From Cytophagaceae bacterium (lineage in GTDB: Bacteria > Bacteroidota > Bacteroidia > Cytophagales > Flexibacteraceae), in NCBI GenBank assembly GCA_027490155.1, contig JAIXYP010000043.1, positions 1-64,000 on the forward strand: a stretch of DNA of 64,000 bases. Direction: 5' to 3'. Positions 53,524-62,942 of the stretch are shown in pieces. The notes under the pieces were generated by a model. The model searched no databases and was not told where the DNA came from. It was given only the letters and a program-made list of their open reading frames with translations. Position 1 is the stretch's first letter. Each line of letters begins with the position of its first letter. The position numbers and the translations under genes are program-made.

Positions 53524-56500
53524 ATGTCTCTTACCTGTTTAAGGTTGTTTTCTGTACTAGCAATGATGTTAGCAACAGGCTGGCAATCGAGCCAAGGGCA
53601 GGCGATCACCTTGCCAGCGCACCATGAGCTGTTGCAATACAGCTTCTTGGCCTGTGACTCGCTCAAGGCGGTAGAGTCAGTAGGATTGTATCATAAGGCT
53701 GGCAGTAATAGGCATATCACTAGCAATCGTTTTTTGCAACCAGATTCGGTGATGACCGTCGGAAGTCAAGCTGTTCAGGATGCTTTGACCTCTGCTTTGG
53801 ATTTTAGGTCCCAGCATGCCTATATCGCACATGAATACAAGGGCCTCAACTTTAGTGCTGTAGCAGACACCGTGCTAACAAGTGGCAGCTACCGGTTTGG
53901 AGGGGCCGTCCCAACCGTATCTGGTGGTGGCTTTGGTGAGCCAGATGAAGAATCAGACTTCCCGCTCGATCCTGAAGGAGGAGGCGGTGGGGGATCCTTA
54001 CCTGTATACAGCTGCGCCAATAACCTTGGTATTTACAATAGCACATCAGTCTTCAGTGGCACCAAGATTTTCAATGGAACGGCAAGCCAAGCGATCCAGA
54101 TTTTTGTTGCTGGCAATTTGACAATCAGTAACCTCAAAATCATCTTGCGCGGAGGCATCAAACCAGAGAACATTATCTGGAACGTGGCGGGCAAATGTAC
54201 CATTGGCAAGGGCTGCACAGTTGAAGGCATTGTGTTGGCTGGGGAGATTGTGGTGGAGAATTACAACCATACCACCAGAACGCTATCGATGAATAGTTTT
54301 GGTAAGCTCACGATCCAGAGTACCACCTTGTTGCCCGGACAGTATGAAGGCAAAACGATCTGTGGTCTGGATACAAACAACTATACAATGGCTGGTAGAG
54401 TATTAACCAACAAGCCTAACACAAATACTCAGCAGAAATACGTTAACGAAGCTGATTGTGAAGACTTCCTCAATAAGGCTCCTGAGGTGGGTAGCGAAAC
54501 CCCTATAAAAGTTGTCAAGGTAGCTTTTCATATTTTCCAACCGGCAGCAGGAACACCTGTAGAGTTTCAAAATTATACGACAGCTGACATTCCGTTCTTA
54601 CGGGCAATGATTGAAGGCAACCTAAACGGCCAACTTGATGAAACTGATGTCCCAAATACCATGAACGGTGGTTTAGTATCATATCCTGCCTTTGGTGGGG
54701 TGAATGATTACTTGGGCCAAACTATGGTACCAGTACCAATGCCTTTGACAACCTATGCCAATGGCCCTATTAGGGTTGTGGACACCAGAGTTAGGTTTAA
54801 ATTAGTAGGTATATATTTTTATAATAGTCCAGCTGCAAATCAGTTAGCTAACGCTTATGGAAAAGACGTATTAGATTATTTTGGGGATGCAAAAGATCTT
54901 ATCAATGCGGCTGGAAATGGAGGCAATGGTGAAGTAATAAATGGTTATTTTAGCGAAACTTACAACCCAAGTTACATTCCAGTATGTCAAGGATCTGATA
55001 TAGGATCGATTGACCCTGAACGATATGAGCAGATATGGTATGCTTTTAAAGGTATAGGCAATCATTTTAGGGTCACAGGTTCAAATTGGCTAATTAAGAA
55101 CCATGTGTTGCATGGATTGAGTCCATATTATCATCCGAATTGTATCCCCAAAACAGTAGGGCCTGGCGAAAACCATCAAGTTAATGTTACTACGTTAGGT
55201 ATTTTCCATGAGGTAGGCCATGTATTAGATTTTGAACACGCAACTGATACTGATGGTATTTGCGGTTTAGCGCCGTATAATGAAAATATTTTAAGTGGTG
55301 CAAGGTCTAACAATTTCATGAACCCGAAAATTGAGACAGATTATGGTAATTTCACTGTGATTACCCCATGTCAAGCTGGTCGGCTTCATTACTTCTTGGA
55401 AAACACTAGTCGTAACAAATTTCTTGAGCGTGATTTTTGTGTGACCACCAGCATGGACGGATCTATTCCTGTGCATACTGAGGTGGCACGGTCCACCACT
55501 TGGTATGCCCCAAAAATGTTGACAGGTAATCTCATTGTCAAAGCAGGCAATTCGCTTACGATCAAATGCCGTTTAACCTTCCCAAGCACGGTCGATGGAG
55601 CAAACCCTAAGATTTTAGTAGAACAGGGTGCCAAGTTGATCTTCGAGGGAGTAAATATCGCAAAGGCTGACTTAGGTCTCTCCGCAACAGTAAGTGAACG
55701 TAGGCTTTGCACAGCACCAGTTAATATAGAGATTGGGTTGCCAGGTGACAATTCTATCTACTCTGGCCTAGTACAGTTCAGCGGTACAGGCAACACAGTG
55801 GCAAGTGGCATTAGTTTGACCGTCAAGAACAAGGCCTCTGTATATGTTGCAGCTGGTGCGGTAGTTAACCTACTGGGTGCAACAAACCTTACAGTTGAGT
55901 CAGGTGGCTATATTTGTTACGAGTCTGTCGCAACACCAAGTCCTATAATGAACTTTAATGGTGGGCAGTTGGTACGTAATACGGGTTCAAACTTTGGGTT
56001 GTTGAACCCGTTGATTTCTCCGTCGCCTTCGACAGGTTGCACGGCTGATATATGCGAGGTTTTACCAATTAGTAGGGTTATCCTTGACGCTGTTGATGTT
56101 TCAAATAGCCAACCAGTACCGATTACTGGTGGGTATATCTGTCTTAATACGACTATCAGACTGTCGCTATCACCAAACAACACATACAATACACCTATTA
56201 CAGTCGTTTGGAGAGATGGAGCGATGCAACTTCTTGGTAGCACGCCAACACTAGACATTCCATATAACACAGGTGGAAACCATATTGTATTTGCTGAAAT
56301 CACACAAGGTACATGTACAAAGACTTTAGCAGCATCCTTCATAGTACCTTCGGCGAATCTATCTGTAAACGGCACAACCACATGCGCCGGATCTAAATTC
56401 AAGTTTACGCTTACAAGGCCGGAGTATTTCTCGTCGCCAGATGAAACATGGTCACTTGATGGGGGACAAGATATTACGGATCCAGCACTGAACAATTGTT

Positions 56501-58047
56501 TTGCTGATTGTACCACATCAATACGTGAGGTTGTTTTCAGCACCCCAGGCACCTATACTGTTAACGTGGCTTTTGTCGATCCCTCTTCAGGGTGTAGCTT
56601 TAGCAAAAGTCAGCAGATTATGGTAGTGCCCTTAGTCAATGGCATTTGTTGTTCGCCGATTTATGATCGGGTGTTGGGAGCAGTGGGTGTAACAACTACC
56701 ATAAATGGTAATGGCAATACTCATGTCTATAGTGGTCGCACCAAAGTAGAGGGGCGTTGTGAGTTCACAAATGGCACTTTTATCTTTCCTAACGAATCGA
56801 TTGTGGAGTACTTACCTATAAGTGCCTCGCCTGGTGGTGCAAATCACGTGCCCGGTTTGTTAGCAAGGAATAATGGTGAGATCAAACTGGAGGGTGCAAA
56901 TCTTAAATTTGCATGCCATCCGTCTGGTACGCCAGTTACTTCGCCTTTCAGGGTCTTGATTGCCGCTGCAATCGGTACAGGTAAGTTAAATTTTACTAAG
57001 TCAAATGATCCTAATCCGTTGCGTAATAAGATCGATTTGCCTGGTGGTATACTTAACATATTTGACGTGGAAACTTCAAATATGATCGAGAATTCTGATT
57101 TTATTACCAAAACCTGTCTTTTTCTGGACGCTGTCTCAGCGTCTTCAGCTACAATGACAGTTAGGGATAATACCTTCGATGGGTCATTTGATAGTGATTA
57201 TGATATCAATCCTCAGTATAACGTTGTTAATCTTGACTTCTTCGCAAGTGCAAATGTTAGTGACAATCAGTTTAAAAATGGATGTGGGCTAAAAAGTGGT
57301 CTCGGTATGGGCACCCTCACCGTCCAGAACAATACATTTGATAATCCTAGGGGGGCAGCAATATCAATAGGTTACGACCATGATGATGTCATCATCAAGT
57401 GTAATGCCTTTAAATTTGATGCCGCTAATACCTTTGCTGGGGTTGGTATAAAGCTCACTGGTAAGGTGAATTCACTAAACTGGCTTGGTACGCAATCTGA
57501 TCCAGTTGGTAATGGTTTCCCAGTTGCAAACTTTGCCAATGTAGCTAGTGCGTCCTATCCTTCTGATTTTGATACCTTTGTTTCACCAACTAATTGGACT
57601 AGTATTGATAATCAGTTCGCTGGTACAATGCGTTACTATTCATTTGTTAATGAGTTTTTGGGTAATGTCACGGGTAACATCACTTTGATACCAGTAACTT
57701 CAGCATCTAAGGCGGATCAATTTACTTGTGTTAACAATATAAATGTAAATTTTCCATTGTTAAGACGAGGTGTAATTGCCAATTTAGACTATTCCCCTAC
57801 TATAGCAGATAAAATTGTCAGGGTTTACCCTGTACCTTGTGCTGAAGAACTGAACGTAGTAATTAGTTCTGGTTCTTTTCATATTGGGCAAATTAGTAAT
57901 ATTCTTGGTGTGCAATTTATTTCTACACCCTTGCAATTTCAGGATGGCATTAGTTCCATCAACGTAAGTACCTTACCTCCTGGTATGTATATCCTGCGCT
58001 TAACTGGTAGTTCTGGTGAGTTGACCTCTAGATTCATAAAGAGGTAG
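53524..58047 (+). CDS. T9SS-secreted metalloprotease-like surface protein
   Basis: Predicted secreted protein of 1507 aa with signal peptide MSLTCLRLFSVLAMMLATGWQSSQGQ. A repeat-like beta region (about 160-290, IFVAGNLTISNLKIILRGG... resembling the DUF3494 ice-binding-type fold) precedes a metzincin-like domain (about 320-640). Its zinc motif HEVGHVLDFEH has His562, His566 and His572, and a Met-turn NNFMNP (Met599) is followed by VITPCQAGRLHYFL, a pattern seen in M43/pappalysin-type T9SS proteins. The usual Gly in HExxHxxGxxH is Asp here. Later come beta-helix/Ig-like stretches (about 640-1430), and the last 75 residues (VRVYPVPCAEELNVVISSG to TSRFIKR) form a type-A sorting domain. An ATG at 53482 is less likely (see the promoter). 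Confidence 0.82.
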   Translation: MSLTCLRLFSVLAMMLATGWQSSQGQAITLPAHHELLQYSFLACDSLKAVESVGLYHKAGSNRHITSNRFLQPDSVMTVGSQAVQDALTSALDFRSQHAYIAHEYKGLNFSAVADTVLTSGSYRFGGAVPTVSGGGFGEPDEESDFPLDPEGGGGGGSLPVYSCANNLGIYNSTSVFSGTKIFNGTASQAIQIFVAGNLTISNLKIILRGGIKPENIIWNVAGKCTIGKGCTVEGIVLAGEIVVENYNHTTRTLSMNSFGKLTIQSTTLLPGQYEGKTICGLDTNNYTMAGRVLTNKPNTNTQQKYVNEADCEDFLNKAPEVGSETPIKVVKVAFHIFQPAAGTPVEFQNYTTADIPFLRAMIEGNLNGQLDETDVPNTMNGGLVSYPAFGGVNDYLGQTMVPVPMPLTTYANGPIRVVDTRVRFKLVGIYFYNSPAANQLANAYGKDVLDYFGDAKDLINAAGNGGNGEVINGYFSETYNPSYIPVCQGSDIGSIDPERYEQIWYAFKGIGNHFRVTGSNWLIKNHVLHGLSPYYHPNCIPKTVGPGENHQVNVTTLGIFHEVGHVLDFEHATDTDGICGLAPYNENILSGARSNNFMNPKIETDYGNFTVITPCQAGRLHYFLENTSRNKFLERDFCVTTSMDGSIPVHTEVARSTTWYAPKMLTGNLIVKAGNSLTIKCRLTFPSTVDGANPKILVEQGAKLIFEGVNIAKADLGLSATVSERRLCTAPVNIEIGLPGDNSIYSGLVQFSGTGNTVASGISLTVKNKASVYVAAGAVVNLLGATNLTVESGGYICYESVATPSPIMNFNGGQLVRNTGSNFGLLNPLISPSPSTGCTADICEVLPISRVILDAVDVSNSQPVPITGGYICLNTTIRLSLSPNNTYNTPITVVWRDGAMQLLGSTPTLDIPYNTGGNHIVFAEITQGTCTKTLAASFIVPSANLSVNGTTTCAGSKFKFTLTRPEYFSSPDETWSLDGGQDITDPALNNCFADCTTSIREVVFSTPGTYTVNVAFVDPSSGCSFSKSQQIMVVPLVNGICCSPIYDRVLGAVGVTTTINGNGNTHVYSGRTKVEGRCEFTNGTFIFPNESIVEYLPISASPGGANHVPGLLARNNGEIKLEGANLKFACHPSGTPVTSPFRVLIAAAIGTGKLNFTKSNDPNPLRNKIDLPGGILNIFDVETSNMIENSDFITKTCLFLDAVSASSATMTVRDNTFDGSFDSDYDINPQYNVVNLDFFASANVSDNQFKNGCGLKSGLGMGTLTVQNNTFDNPRGAAISIGYDHDDVIIKCNAFKFDAANTFAGVGIKLTGKVNSLNWLGTQSDPVGNGFPVANFANVASASYPSDFDTFVSPTNWTSIDNQFAGTMRYYSFVNEFLGNVTGNITLIPVTSASKADQFTCVNNINVNFPLLRRGVIANLDYSPTIADKIVRVYPVPCAEELNVVISSGSFHIGQISNILGVQFISTPLQFQDGISSINVSTLPPGMYILRLTGSSGELTSRFIKR

Positions 58048-58104
58048 AAATCTAATAGTACATTTTCTGTTGCCACCTTTGCTTGGTGCTTAATCTTTCT
58101 TTTT

Positions 58105-59649
58105 ATGAAATTAATATTTTTGGGATTCTGCCTCCTAATTAGCGGATTTACAGCAAATTGTCAGCAACTATTGTGGCACCATGTATTTCCATTTGGTCCA
58201 TCTAGTGGCAGTCCATCTGCCCTTGTTGTTACCAGATCCCAATCTGTTATATCCTCAAATCTTGGCGACCCATTATTATACGACAGCCTGCGAAGAAGTG
58301 CTCTGACACCTTATCTTCTGCGATTTAATTCCAGGGGTGATTCCCTTGGATTTGATAAGCAAGACCCTGGTATCATTGGAAGTATTCAGGCATATACACA
58401 ATTATCAAACGGCAATCTAGCTATTTTTGGTACTAAGTATAAGCGCCCTTTCTTTTTCGGGAGCTTTGGAGATCCACCGTTTATTAGGTTAATGGATTCT
58501 ACCGGCACCCGAACTAAACGTGATTATGTCTTTTTGGATCCACAAACTAATCGAACTTTGGGTAGTTTTGGTGGCATTATTCCAGCGGATAATGGTCAAT
58601 ACTGGGTATATGGCACTCGCGATGACTCCCTTCAGTCGGGTAAATATAGCCCATACCTTATGTTATTTGATAGTACTGGAAATATCTCTTGGGAACGTGA
58701 TTATCTTGACTCTGGTACATCTGGTACTCGTTGTATGATAAGGCTAAATAACAACCATCTTGTAATGTTTGGTTATCGAGGTTTAGTGGTTTCTACTGGT
58801 GGAACAATAGCTCAAAAGATAAAGTTTTTTGCATTAGAGCTAGACACTAATGGTCAATTCATTCGCCGCACCTACTTTGATCTTTATAACCAGCCAGGTC
58901 AGTTATATCCGATGGATCAAAATTACAATCCTGTTATTTACGGCGCAGCTCATCCTGATGGTTCATACATTCTATATGGAAATTTGTTGAACCGTAATGG
59001 TAATTCCGACTCGACAGGGTTTATTACCAAAATTGACACCAACTTCACTCAAAATGTATGGGTACGACGTATTGACCCCGTATTCAAACTTCGTGTCCTT
59101 GCAGATGGCTCCTCCTTTATTGCTGGCTATGTTTCAAGTCGAATCAGAGGGCGCTATATGTTTCTACGCCGTTACGACAACAATGGATCGCTTTATCAGG
59201 ACTTTAGGCTTAGTGGGGTGCAGGGTACCTTACCTTCTGGTCCTTATGCGTTCTACAACGGTGAATATGAGTTTGCAGGTGATTCATCAGTCATTTTCGT
59301 CGGTAATGTGATCAATCAAGCCTACACCAATATTCTTCCCTACCTATTCATCGCCAAAATAGGTGGTTACCCAAATCCCTACAACCCTTTGGCTTTGCCA
59401 CTAGATCGGCGTATGATGGAGGAGACCTATGTCTATCCCAACCCCTTCCAAGATCAGTTTACCCTAGCAACAAGGTCTGGTGCTACGGAGGCGGGGCAGT
59501 TATACCTGTTTAATCTGCTAGGGCAACAGGTGTACCAATCCCCCTACACCACTGGGGAGCCGGTGCGTACCCCACCCATCAAACCAGGCATCTACCTCTG
59601 GCGTTTTGTAGGTAAGGGTGTGTATAGCGGGCGTTTGGTGCGGGAGTAG
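58105..59649 (+). CDS. T9SS-secreted protein with type-A sorting domain
   Basis: Predicted secreted protein (514 aa): signal peptide MKLIFLGFCLLISGFTANCQ, then repeated short strands of the kind (L)xFDSTGNISWERDY, LELDTNGQFIRRTYF, ITKIDTNFTQNVWVRRI, LRRYDNNGSLYQDF. This is a beta-propeller-like pattern common in Bacteroidota secreted proteins. The last 75 residues (EETYVYPNPFQDQFTLATRSG to YSGRLVRE) are a type-A sorting domain. It follows the metalloprotease-like gene by 57 bp and may share its transcript. Its body is A+T-rich like the end of the upstream gene, and then becomes G+C-richer near 59,400. It ends only 25 bp from the convergent rlmN, with no clear terminator between. Confidence 0.8.
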   Translation: MKLIFLGFCLLISGFTANCQQLLWHHVFPFGPSSGSPSALVVTRSQSVISSNLGDPLLYDSLRRSALTPYLLRFNSRGDSLGFDKQDPGIIGSIQAYTQLSNGNLAIFGTKYKRPFFFGSFGDPPFIRLMDSTGTRTKRDYVFLDPQTNRTLGSFGGIIPADNGQYWVYGTRDDSLQSGKYSPYLMLFDSTGNISWERDYLDSGTSGTRCMIRLNNNHLVMFGYRGLVVSTGGTIAQKIKFFALELDTNGQFIRRTYFDLYNQPGQLYPMDQNYNPVIYGAAHPDGSYILYGNLLNRNGNSDSTGFITKIDTNFTQNVWVRRIDPVFKLRVLADGSSFIAGYVSSRIRGRYMFLRRYDNNGSLYQDFRLSGVQGTLPSGPYAFYNGEYEFAGDSSVIFVGNVINQAYTNILPYLFIAKIGGYPNPYNPLALPLDRRMMEETYVYPNPFQDQFTLATRSGATEAGQLYLFNLLGQQVYQSPYTTGEPVRTPPIKPGIYLWRFVGKGVYSGRLVRE

Positions 59650-59674
59650 TTTCGTCTATGAGCTAGCGGCCCAG

Positions 59675-60799
59675 TTACTCCACCACCTCCGTCACCACCT
59701 TTTTTCCAGCCAGTTGCCCACAGGCGGCGTCGATGTCTTTGCCTCGGCTGCGGCGCACGTTGGTGATCACTCGTTTGCTTTCCATATACTGTTGGAAGGC
59801 ATCTAGTTTGTCTGCTGTGGTGTTGGTATAGTTTGCCTCGGCGATGGGGTTGTACTCAATGATATTAACGCGACAGGGGAACTGCTTGGTGAACTGCCAG
59901 AGCTCTTTGGCATCGTCTAGGGTGTCATTAAAGCCATTGAAGGCAATGTACTCGAGCGTAATCCGGTTTTGGGTTTTGCGATAGAAATACTGCAACGAAT
60001 CTCGCAGGGCTTCTAGGGTGTTAGACTCATTGATCGGCATGATGGTATCCCGTTTGACATCATTGGCGGCATGGAGGCTCAGCGCTAGGTTAAACTTCAC
60101 TTGGTCATCAGCCAGTTTGGTGATCATCTTGGCAATGCCAGCTGTGCTGACCGTGATGCGTTTGGGTGACCAGTTAAGTCCTGTAGGGCTGGTGATGCGG
60201 TCAATGCTTTGCATCATGTTGGCGTAGTTGAGCAGCGGCTCGCCCATTCCCATATAGACGATGTTGGTCAGGGGCATACCAAAATGCTCCTTGGCTTGTA
60301 GGTCGATTAGGATTACTTGGTCATAGATCTCGGCGGCATCGAGGTTGCGTTTGCGCTCCATATAACCTGTTGCGCAGAACTTGCAGGTTAGCGAACAGCC
60401 CACTTGGCTACTGACGCAAGCTGTCATTCGGTCATCGGCAGGGATCAATACGCCCTCGACGATGTGGCCATCATGTAGGCGAAAGGCCGTTTTGATTGTG
60501 CCATCCTGACTCTTCTGTACGTCCTGAACGGTTACGGCATTGATTACATAATGATCCTTTAGCCATTGGCGTAGGGTGTTGCTCAGGTTGGTCATCTGGT
60601 CAAACCGGGTGGCGGACTTGACCCATAGCCACTCATAGACCTGCTTGGCCCTAAACCCTTGCTCACCTTGTTTCTTGAACAGCTCTTGGAGTTGCTCAAG
60701 GCTCAGCTTCCGGATGTCTGCCTTCAAGATGGTTGGGGCAGCAGCTGGGGCTGTTTCAATCTGAGGTAACAAGTTGTCGGTGTCCGTAGCATTAGTCAT
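59675..60799 (-). CDS. rlmN: 23S rRNA (adenine-2503-C2)-methyltransferase / tRNA A37 C2-methyltransferase
   Basis: Radical SAM enzyme (374 aa) that methylates C2 of A2503 in 23S rRNA and A37 in some tRNAs. The N-terminal accessory domain (about 20-115) is followed by VGCSLTCKFCATGYMERKRNL, giving the CxxxCxxC cluster site, then NIVYMGMGEPLLNY, ITVSTAGI and NLALSLHAANDVKRD. A C-terminal NVRRSRGKDIDAACGQLAG contains the second catalytic Cys. Full length. The start at 60799 (MTNATDTDNLL) is favoured over 60853 because a -7 box lies 4 nt upstream of it. Confidence 0.94.
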   Translation of the reverse strand: MTNATDTDNLLPQIETAPAAAPTILKADIRKLSLEQLQELFKKQGEQGFRAKQVYEWLWVKSATRFDQMTNLSNTLRQWLKDHYVINAVTVQDVQKSQDGTIKTAFRLHDGHIVEGVLIPADDRMTACVSSQVGCSLTCKFCATGYMERKRNLDAAEIYDQVILIDLQAKEHFGMPLTNIVYMGMGEPLLNYANMMQSIDRITSPTGLNWSPKRITVSTAGIAKMITKLADDQVKFNLALSLHAANDVKRDTIMPINESNTLEALRDSLQYFYRKTQNRITLEYIAFNGFNDTLDDAKELWQFTKQFPCRVNIIEYNPIAEANYTNTTADKLDAFQQYMESKRVITNVRRSRGKDIDAACGQLAGKKVVTEVVE

Positions 60800-60803
60800 A
60801 ATA

Positions 60804-60811
60804 CAAAGGTA
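60804..60811 (-). promoter_or_regulatory. -7 box directly before rlmN
   Basis: TACCTTTG on the minus strand, a perfect TAnnTTTG, ending 4 nt before the ATG: the same arrangement as at plsC. No TTG is seen at the usual -33 distance. It implies a leaderless rlmN transcript. Confidence 0.45.
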
Positions 60812-61075
60812 AGGATTCTGGCCCACCTTCTGGCCACAGCCACTTCTTGCCACGGCGCCCCCGATTCCATAAGTATAGCCATGTGCTATATCGTTATGCG
60901 AACAATCAATTTTATCTATACCGCGGGTAGCCGTACGTTTGTACCGTCCAATCAGGCAAGGGCAAGGCGCAACAGAGCTTAACTACTTCCTTAACCTGAT
61001 ACGGGCAACATGGATAAACCACCCCGAAACAAACCCAGTAATACCCAAACCACAATACCTCAAACCACTACCACT

Positions 61076-61642
61076 ATGCAAAACCGTGTGCTTTCTGTCG
61101 GCGCTTCGTTCCCGACCTTCCACAAAATCGCTGTTACTTCCCTGACCCAAGGCAAGGAGTTCAGCACCATCTCCAATGCCGACCACCAAGATAATGGCCA
61201 ATGGCTTGTGATGTTCTGGTGGCCAAAGGACTTCACCTTCGTCTGCCCAACGGAGATTGCGGAGTTCAACAAACGCTTTTTGGACTTTCAGGATCGGGAT
61301 ACCCATCTAGTCGGTGCCAGCACTGATTCTGAGTTTGTCCACCTTGCTTGGCGCCAAAACCATGATGACCTGCGAGGCCTGCGTTTCCCGATGTTGGCTG
61401 ATACCTCCAAGTCATTGGCTGAGGAGCTTGGCATCCTGAGTGCGGACGAAAAGGTGGCCTACCGTGTTACCTATATCGTTGATCCACAAGGTATTATCCG
61501 CTGGGTATCTGTCAATGATCTGAACGTTGGCCGCAATGTGGACGAAGTGATCCGTGTGCTAGATGCCCTCCAGACCGATGAGCTTTGCCCTTGCAACTGG
61601 AAAAAAGGTGAAGCCACTCTTAATGCTCCAGTCGAGGCCTAA
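61076..61642 (+). CDS. Peroxiredoxin (AhpC/TSA family), AhpD-linked
   Basis: Thiol peroxidase (188 aa) reducing peroxides. The peroxidatic Cys lies in WPKDFTFVCPTEIAEF near residue 55, the conserved Arg in VAYRVTYIVD, and the likely resolving Cys in ELCPCNWKKGE, where two Cys are separated by one residue (CPC), unlike the single Cys of the other peroxiredoxin here. The ATG at 61076 gives MQNRVLSVGASFPTF, a normal N-terminus; an ATG at 61010 adds a Pro/Thr-rich leader with no family match. An AhpD-like gene follows about 110 bp later, suggesting that AhpD supplies its electrons, as in actinobacteria. Confidence 0.9.
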   Translation: MQNRVLSVGASFPTFHKIAVTSLTQGKEFSTISNADHQDNGQWLVMFWWPKDFTFVCPTEIAEFNKRFLDFQDRDTHLVGASTDSEFVHLAWRQNHDDLRGLRFPMLADTSKSLAEELGILSADEKVAYRVTYIVDPQGIIRWVSVNDLNVGRNVDEVIRVLDALQTDELCPCNWKKGEATLNAPVEA

Positions 61643-61676
61643 TCTGGGTCTAGCCTAGGCAGTTAACCACCATAAA

Positions 61677-61723
61677 TAGTAGGCAGGGGTATCATCACTA
61701 CTTCAGGTACCCCTGACCTACTA
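61677..61723 (+). repeat. Long imperfect hairpin between the ahpC-like and ahpD-like genes
   Basis: TAGTAGG (61677-61683) and AGGGGTA (61685-61691) pair with TACCCCT (61708-61714) and CCTACTA (61717-61723): 14 bp with a small internal bulge, no T-run. Probably an mRNA structure (partial terminator or processing site) that sets the ratio of the two gene products. Confidence 0.55.
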
Positions 61724-61750
61724 TCCTTCAACCCGATAAAGTCAAACCAC

Positions 61751-62338
61751 ATGAGCACCACCGAAACACTTAACGAGACCTTGGAGGCACTAGCCCAAGA
61801 GCTTAACCTCGACCTCAGTAGCTTGAGCCCAGAGACCCATAACCTAGGCCAGACCAACCACCGCTATTTGCGTGATCTGCGGACCAACATCAGTAACGGA
61901 CTGAAATACAGCAACCTGAGCCGAAAAGAGGCCTTGTTGATCGTCCTTGCCACGAGCCTGAATATGGGGCATAGGCAACTGAGCGCAGCCCTCACGGAGC
62001 TAGCCACCCAAGCTGGCACCACTGCCGAGGAGCTAGCCGAGGTAACCGCTGTTACCAGCCTGATGGGAGTTAATAACGTCCTGTACCGCTTCCGCCACTT
62101 TGCTAAGCGGGACTACTATAACAACACCCCCGCTGGCATCAAGATGAACATCATGATGAACCCAGTGCTGGGCAAAGAGTTCTTTGAGCTTCTGAGCCTA
62201 GTGATCAGTGCCATCAATGGTTGCGAGGTCTGCGTCCGGAGCCATGAGGAGTCTGTGCGCCACCTAGGCAGCAGTGAGGCCCGCATCTATGATGCAGTGC
62301 GCCTTGGTGCCATGGCAAGGGGATTGATCGTCCTGTAA
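61751..62338 (+). CDS. ahpD: AhpD-like alkylhydroperoxidase (carboxymuconolactone decarboxylase family)
   Basis: Helical protein (195 aa) of the AhpD/CMD family, which uses a thiol pair to reduce peroxiredoxin or peroxides directly. The catalytic site is INGCEVCVRSHEESVRHLG: Cys158, Cys161 and His165 form the CxxCxxxH signature of AhpD. The N-terminal half (residues 1-120) is a second, non-catalytic helical repeat as in AhpD. The gene directly follows the peroxiredoxin gene, and the two probably form a peroxide-reducing unit; electrons may come from a lipoyl-protein route, which cannot be seen here. It ends at a strong terminator. Confidence 0.88.
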   Translation: MSTTETLNETLEALAQELNLDLSSLSPETHNLGQTNHRYLRDLRTNISNGLKYSNLSRKEALLIVLATSLNMGHRQLSAALTELATQAGTTAEELAEVTAVTSLMGVNNVLYRFRHFAKRDYYNNTPAGIKMNIMMNPVLGKEFFELLSLVISAINGCEVCVRSHEESVRHLGSSEARIYDAVRLGAMARGLIVL

Positions 62339-62382
62339 GGCTATTGAAGAAAGTACCAACCTGAATCAACGATCACCAAATA

Positions 62383-62421
62383 AAAACGGGCCCAACGCTG
62401 TCAATGCATTGGGCCCGTTTT
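62383..62421. terminator. Bidirectional terminator between ahpD and exbD
   Basis: AAAACGGGCCCAA (62383-62395) / TTGGGCCCGTTTT (62409-62421), a 13-bp perfect stem with a 13-nt loop. It serves both converging transcripts. Confidence 0.85.
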
Positions 62422-62446
62422 CGTTTGTCTAAGGTAACCTAACCTG

Positions 62447-62845
62447 CTATTGCGCCTTTTCGGTGGCAATAACCAATGGCAGTTTGGCCTTATTGATGGC
62501 ATCGACTACCTGTATAAGTTTGTCCACTGTTTGGCTTTTGTCACAGCGGAGGACGACGGTTGCGTTGTCGTTTTTGACCTTTTCTGCTTCTAGGGTGCCC
62601 TGCAAGTTGCTGAGGTCTAGCTCGGTCTTCTCGATATAGATTTTGTTGTCTGCCGTGACCGCAATGTTGATTAGGTGCTTCGGCACGGTGTGACCAGTGG
62701 TGGCCTTGGGCAGCAGTAGCTTGATGGCTGTTGGGCTGGCCAAGGTGGACATGATCAAGAAAAACAGCATCAAGAAGAACAAGATGTCCGATAGGGCACC
62801 TGCTTCTACGGCTGCATGGTGTTTGGCACGTCGTCTGAACTGCAT
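62447..62845 (-). CDS. exbD: ExbD/TolR-type biopolymer transport protein
   Basis: Small inner-membrane protein (132 aa) of the proton-driven energy transfer complex. One N-terminal transmembrane helix, with LSDILFFLMLFFLIMSTLA near 18-36, contains the Asp20 expected to carry the proton-conducting role. A periplasmic domain follows (VTADNKIYIEKTELDLSNLQ, VVLRCDKSQTVDKLIQVVDAINKA). It lies downstream of exbB, forming the normal exbB-exbD order. The complex may energise TonB-dependent receptors or Tol-type functions; no tonB is seen here. Confidence 0.85.
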   Translation of the reverse strand: MQFRRRAKHHAAVEAGALSDILFFLMLFFLIMSTLASPTAIKLLLPKATTGHTVPKHLINIAVTADNKIYIEKTELDLSNLQGTLEAEKVKNDNATVVLRCDKSQTVDKLIQVVDAINKAKLPLVIATEKAQ

Positions 62846-62942
62846 GGTCGTGGATCTTATGGTTGATGGATTAAAATGAGGGAATCTGGGCAGTAAATCA
62901 GCCGAATGGCCAACGCACTTACAGCCCTAGGTCATCCCAGAC

